Assembly: GCF_017654505.1 (NCBI RefSeq)
Contig: NC_054538.1
Coordinates: forward strand, 27,447,243 to 27,511,242
Direction: 5' to 3'
Source: Polyodon spathula
Lineage: Eukaryota; Chordata; Actinopteri; Acipenseriformes; Polyodontidae
Length of the DNA stretch: 64,000 bases
Made by a program: the position numbers and the translations under genes. Positions 60,530 through 64,000 of the stretch are shown piece by piece. The notes under the pieces were generated by a model, which saw only the letters and a program-made list of their open reading frames with translations, did not search any database and was not told the DNA's origin. Positions within the stretch are counted from its first letter, which is position 1, and the number at the start of each line of letters is the position of its first letter.

Positions 60530-61000
60530 GTCACAGCGAAGGCTGGTAACTGGCAGGCAGGAGACCCAGACACAGAAGCTGCAAGTTTAAAGTGCTAATA
60601 CGCACTTTTAATAACAACACAAAACATGGGAACAAAAACAGGCACGGTGGCCAAAACAAACAGTTTAAAAAAACAATACCAAACACTTAACTAAGATGCT
60701 TTCAGGCCACGCCACCGTTTCCATGTAAACACGGCCTCATAAAACTTACCTAAACACCAATGATAATGTCTCACATATCTGAGCACCGCACAACGCAGCA
60801 ACACCAACACAAACACTACCCTTCACCAACATTAATTCTAAAATTAACACACGTGATCACCCTTTTAATACTCCTGTAGCTGGAGCCTAATTAATCATTA
60901 ATCATGTATTCACCCTACCACTGCCACAGCCCTCCCCTCAGGACGTGACCGTGATCAATTTTAATTGTAATCTAGTCCTGACACCTATGTGACGGTGTCG
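60530..61000 (-). mobile_element. Possible second LTR family, copy 1
   Basis: Starts GTCACAGCGAAGGCTGG and has minus-strand polyadenylation-like TTTTAATAA. It is followed by an A/C-rich stretch listing many CAAAACA-type runs, the same organisation as 63510-63990. Ends and target duplication could not be fixed. An LTR or a non-autonomous retroelement are both possible. Confidence 0.38.
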
Positions 61001-61094
61001 GGAGGGGAGTTATACTAGAGTACCGTTAAACAAATACATACTTAACTAAATTACATAAATAAAAAGTCACTTCATCACGTCTCTTTCATACAAT

Positions 61095-61095
<1 letters not shown>

Positions 61096-61137
<42 letters not shown>

Positions 61138-61254
61138 ACCCCCCCCCCACCCCCCCCAAACGCCCCCCCCCACCCCCCCTGATTTTAGAACGTGACGGCT
61201 GAAAAGGAAACCCCCCCCCCCCCCCCCCTGTCCCCCCAGAATTTGTCCCCCAAC

Positions 61255-61285
<31 letters not shown>

Positions 61286-61306
61286 AACAAAAAAAAAAAA
61301 AACAGC
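61096..61306. repeat. Extreme poly-C/poly-A tract
   Basis: From 61096 to about 61275 nearly every base is C, interrupted by short A-containing islands and one unique 30-base stretch (GATTTTAGAACGTGACGGCT region). An A-rich stretch follows to 61306. On the minus strand it is a run of G tracts. Such a tract can be real or a consensus error. Confidence 0.9.
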
Positions 61307-61365
61307 AAAACAAAAAACCCGATTTTACGGTAAATTTTTACAAATTTTCGATATGTAAGGTCAGG

Positions 61366-62661
61366 GTATGAAACCAGGATCACCCTGCTGCAGAATTGTT
61401 CCAGTTAGCCATCGTGGGACAAGATGTTAGAGGAGGAAAAATAGCTGTAAAATGTTGTTCACTGTTTTAAAATGTCGTCTCTAATGCAACAAACTAAAAC
61501 CCCTATACATCACTAGTTGGATTATAATGAAAGAGTGGAAAAAAACAGGCAGAAGCTATTTTTGTATTTGAATAACTCCCAAATATTGCTTATTATAGTT
61601 GTACTCTTAGTATGTTACTTAAATTTACTAGCAAATGTGTTCTAAACTGCACTGAATGGAACATTTCCTTAAAGTACAGTATGTGTGGCAAAGTGGTTGA
61701 TTGTGTACAGGTGCAGGAGTGATACAGTGCGCAATGAACAGACAAAGTACTTTTATTTATACAATCCAGGTCTTGTGGCCAAACAATGATCCCCATCAAT
61801 ACACCACAATGTGTAATGCACAGGGTTAAGAATAACGGGTTTGCAGTCCCAAACAATAAACACAAGTATCCCTCCCACAATGTACAAACACGGTCAACAG
61901 TCCTGGCTGAGTGCTATAGTGCTCATGGTGGGTGATACAGTTTAATGAGTGACAATAGTATAGTGCTGTTCTGGGTTTGTGCTGGCCCTTAGCGACAGCT
62001 CCGGAACGTGTTAGCCGTCTATTAATACACAAGCAACAATTATAGACAAACAAACACTCACGATAGGTTATCACAAATACTGCACGGGTCCTTCTGGATT
62101 ATTTCTTGTAACCAAAGCAAAGGAACAGATTACGATTCTCCATCCCGTTTATGCTGTCACACATGACCCCTTGGTAAACGAGTGCAACTGCCTCTCCAAT
62201 CTGCGGCTGTCACGTTATTTCCCTTCCAGGTCAATGTGTTCTTGCATTGGCTGACTTCCCGACCCTGAGAAAGAACTGTCAGACCAGCCTGTCCGAAGAA
62301 CTCTGTTCTCGCTGCTTATTGCCCTCACAGGTCGGGCGGGAGATTTACAACCAAGATTCATTGTATTTCTGTCACAGTATGTTATACATTTATTGAGGTC
62401 AGGTGGGGTCACAGGGAACCTTTTGTGTATCTTGAAGAATTTAATGAACCAGTCAAGCTACAAGGCTAAATCCACCCCTCTTGATTGATTGTGTTCACTG
62501 TTAAATAAAACCAAAATCCTACAAGTTATATTCTACTATTTTGTGTGTGTTTTGTGCAACAGGGAGGGGGCAAGTAGATTTTTTAAGAAGGACAACTAGA
62601 CTTTTCTAGCATTTTGTCCCTTGGACAAGAAGTTTCTTTTTCAAAAATTGCACAACCCTGT
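61366..62661. mobile_element. hAT-like non-autonomous transposon, copy B, interrupted by a solo LTR
   Basis: It is homologous to 720-1500 in the same orientation: shared GTATGAAACCAGGATCACCC, GGGACAAGATGTTAGAGGAG, GGGAACCTTTTGTGTATCTT and GCATTTTGTCCCTTGGACAA. It lacks the left terminus and about 200 bp of copy A's interior. A 693-bp LTR sits at 61684-62376. The right end is ATTGCACAACCCTG near 62661. Confidence 0.75.
61684..62376 (-). mobile_element. Solo LTR of an LTR retrotransposon, 5-bp target duplication
   Basis: 693 bp bounded by TGTGGCAAAG and CTGTCACA (TG...CA ends), with GTATG directly duplicated at 61679-61683 and 62377-62381. The host hAT element reads straight through the two junctions. 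Orientation is minus: on that strand an AATAAA is followed by a C-rich stretch and the end CCACTTTGCCACA. A relative with the same end lies at 39400-40122. No internal gag/pol is present, as expected after LTR-LTR recombination. Confidence 0.85.
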
Positions 62662-63509
62662 GAAAAATGAACAATATCATTTATATGCTGCATCTTCTAT
62701 AAGACCAAAGAAAATATCTAATTCTAAATGTTCTGACAAGAGGTTTTCTTCCAGTGTTTAATAGAAGGTTTGTACGTACAGCAAAATCACGAACACAACC
62801 CATAAAATGCCATTTAAAAATGTTAAAAGCTATGTAAGAGCAACTGAAATTATAGTATGAATTATTTTAATTGTACATATTTCCATAAAAAGTAAGTGGT
62901 ATTCTGCATTACGTTTTTCTACCGGTGTGGATACACATTGTTTAAGTACAGATGAATACACATTATGCATATGAAATCCCAATTCCTGGGCTGCTTTATC
63001 AAATTCTTCAGAGTGCACCTTTATGTTCTCAGTTGCAGTCCCGAGGGTTTCCCTGCAAGTAAGGAAAACATTTGAAAAATCTTAAATAGATGATTGGAGA
63101 GTTTAAGTGGTCCATACTATTTGCTTAATCACATAACACCTTGATGTATGGGAAATATAAATCTGAACTACCACATATGTAAGATGGGGTCAGGCCAGCA
63201 TATTTCATGATATTTTATAAGTTTCAGTAACAGTGTTATCTGACCAAGCTACTGGTACATATCCAAAAACCAGTAAGAGTGTTTATATTTTATTTATTGA
63301 ATCAGGTGATCCCCTTAAAGATTGTGATGGTGGAATACTGTTACTGAAAAAAAAAAAAAAAAAAAAAAAAAAAATGCAGGCATTTCAAAACTTGCATGAA
63401 GATAATTTGTGAGTGTGTGCCCAAATGTTATGAGGATCAGCTATAAAAAGATGTTACACACTAAAAGGGGTATCACAATAAAATAAACAAAAAACACAAG
63501 TTAAATAAG
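62662..63509. other. Mostly non-coding, with the exon-like ORF
   Basis: Outside 62914-63052 this is AT-rich sequence with an A28 run at 63347. No transposon recognised. Confidence 0.55.
62914..63052 (-). CDS. Possible exon of an unidentified gene
   Basis: After a good acceptor (TTTTCCTTACTTGCAG, minus strand) the frame is open and reads ETLGTATENIKVHSEEFDKA, then AQELGFHMHNVYSSVLKQCV. The composition is protein-like, helical and unlike the low-complexity ORFs around it. Candidate donors are GTAGAA (near 62931) and GTAATG (near 62914); the frame stays open to 62830. I do not recognise the family. It could be an exon of a gene starting beyond the right edge, or an old pseudogene or transposon piece. 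Confidence 0.3.
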
Positions 63510-63995
63510 GCATATGGGTCTATCACAAAGACGGCCAGAGTGGGTGGCGTCAGACCAGAAACAGGAAAATAAACAGAGAGATGTGGAGTTTGGTGAAGCT
63601 GAGCGAATGCTTTCGCTCAGCATTTAATAAATAAACAACAGAAAATCAACGGTGGTAACAAACAAAAACACAGAGACACGGCACATTAGCCAAAATAAAC
63701 AAACAAACAAAACGGACTAACAAAACATGGTGAGCAGATATTTTACTTATATTATTTATGATCACAATGATTACTTCCGTCTCCTATCCCGTTCTCCACT
63801 CACCAAACACACAACCCAGAGTGGGTGAAACATGCTGCTTTTATGCAGCTTTTCCGAGACTCGACTGCTAATCAATCATTCAGTTGGAGTCTCGGTACAA
63901 CTGCACGTGAATTAATAAAGTGCAATTCCCCGTGCTCACATATTATTACTTTTTACTTGCATGTGAAGTGGTGTGCAATCGTGTTACACAGACCC
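63510..63995 (-). mobile_element. Possible second LTR family, copy 2
   Basis: It starts near ATCACAAAGACGGCCAGAGT. A short hairpin GCGAATGCTTTCGC lies at 63604-63617, then TTTAATAAATAAA (polyadenylation signal on the minus strand). It extends to or beyond the window edge. Resembles 60530-61000 in layout more than in exact sequence. Confidence 0.38.
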
Positions 63996-64000
63996 GTTTA

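Noticed and set aside
61075..61383. Glycine-rich open frame on the minus strand
   Set aside because: Translation of the poly-C tract; no real protein features.

Overview
The window is nuclear DNA of a vertebrate, most likely a non-teleost ray-finned fish. A sturgeon or paddlefish is my best guess, because the CR1 3' tail with TTCTTATG repeats is the type I associate with those genomes. The DNA is AT-rich, its genes carry GT-AG introns, and it is full of decayed transposons, so prokaryotic features (operons, RBS, CRISPR) do not apply.

Three protein-coding genes are supported, in the order and orientation they have on human chromosome 2p22. (1) MAP4K3, minus strand: only coding exon 1 (22465-22563) is visible. 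The 22 kb to its left is presumably its first intron. (2) TMEM178A, plus strand: complete in four exons, 29891-41507, predicted 301 aa, with an AATAAA at 42157. (3) THUMPD2, minus strand: complete in ten exons, 57213 down to 47329, predicted 498 aa, with a polyadenylation signal at 47252-47257. MAP4K3 and TMEM178A are head to head; TMEM178A and THUMPD2 converge. The three do not form a pathway: MAP4K3 is a nutrient/stress kinase, TMEM178A an ER membrane regulator of calcium signalling, and THUMPD2 an RNA guanosine methyltransferase.

The rest is mobile-element debris. 0-22 kb: a hAT-like element (528-1500), CR1 tails, a decayed Tx1/L1-type LINE (about 7480-11316), a Tc1/mariner copy with both inverted repeats (11504-13180), and a TIR element (19430-20670). 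22-30 kb: mostly unique DNA plus a 205-bp hAT MITE with a clean 8-bp duplication. 30-42 kb: TMEM178A introns holding an antisense Tc1 copy and an LTR. 42-47 kb: a 5'-truncated CR1 LINE with a nearly intact ORF. 47-57 kb: THUMPD2 introns holding a piggyBac relic, a tRNA-derived SINE, a hAT element, and a CR1 tail identical over 191 bp to the CR1 next door. 57-64 kb: a 1-kb long inverted repeat just upstream of THUMPD2, a 29-bp minisatellite, a decayed MULE-type transposase relic, an extreme poly-C tract, a solo LTR (5-bp duplication) inserted in a second hAT copy, and one unidentified exon-like ORF.

The structures most worth a second look are the long inverted repeat at 57.6-58.6 kb, the MULE-type relic beside it, and the evidence for recent CR1 activity. 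I found no convincing new gene system. All identifications come from reading the sequence and remembered family features; no database search was run.
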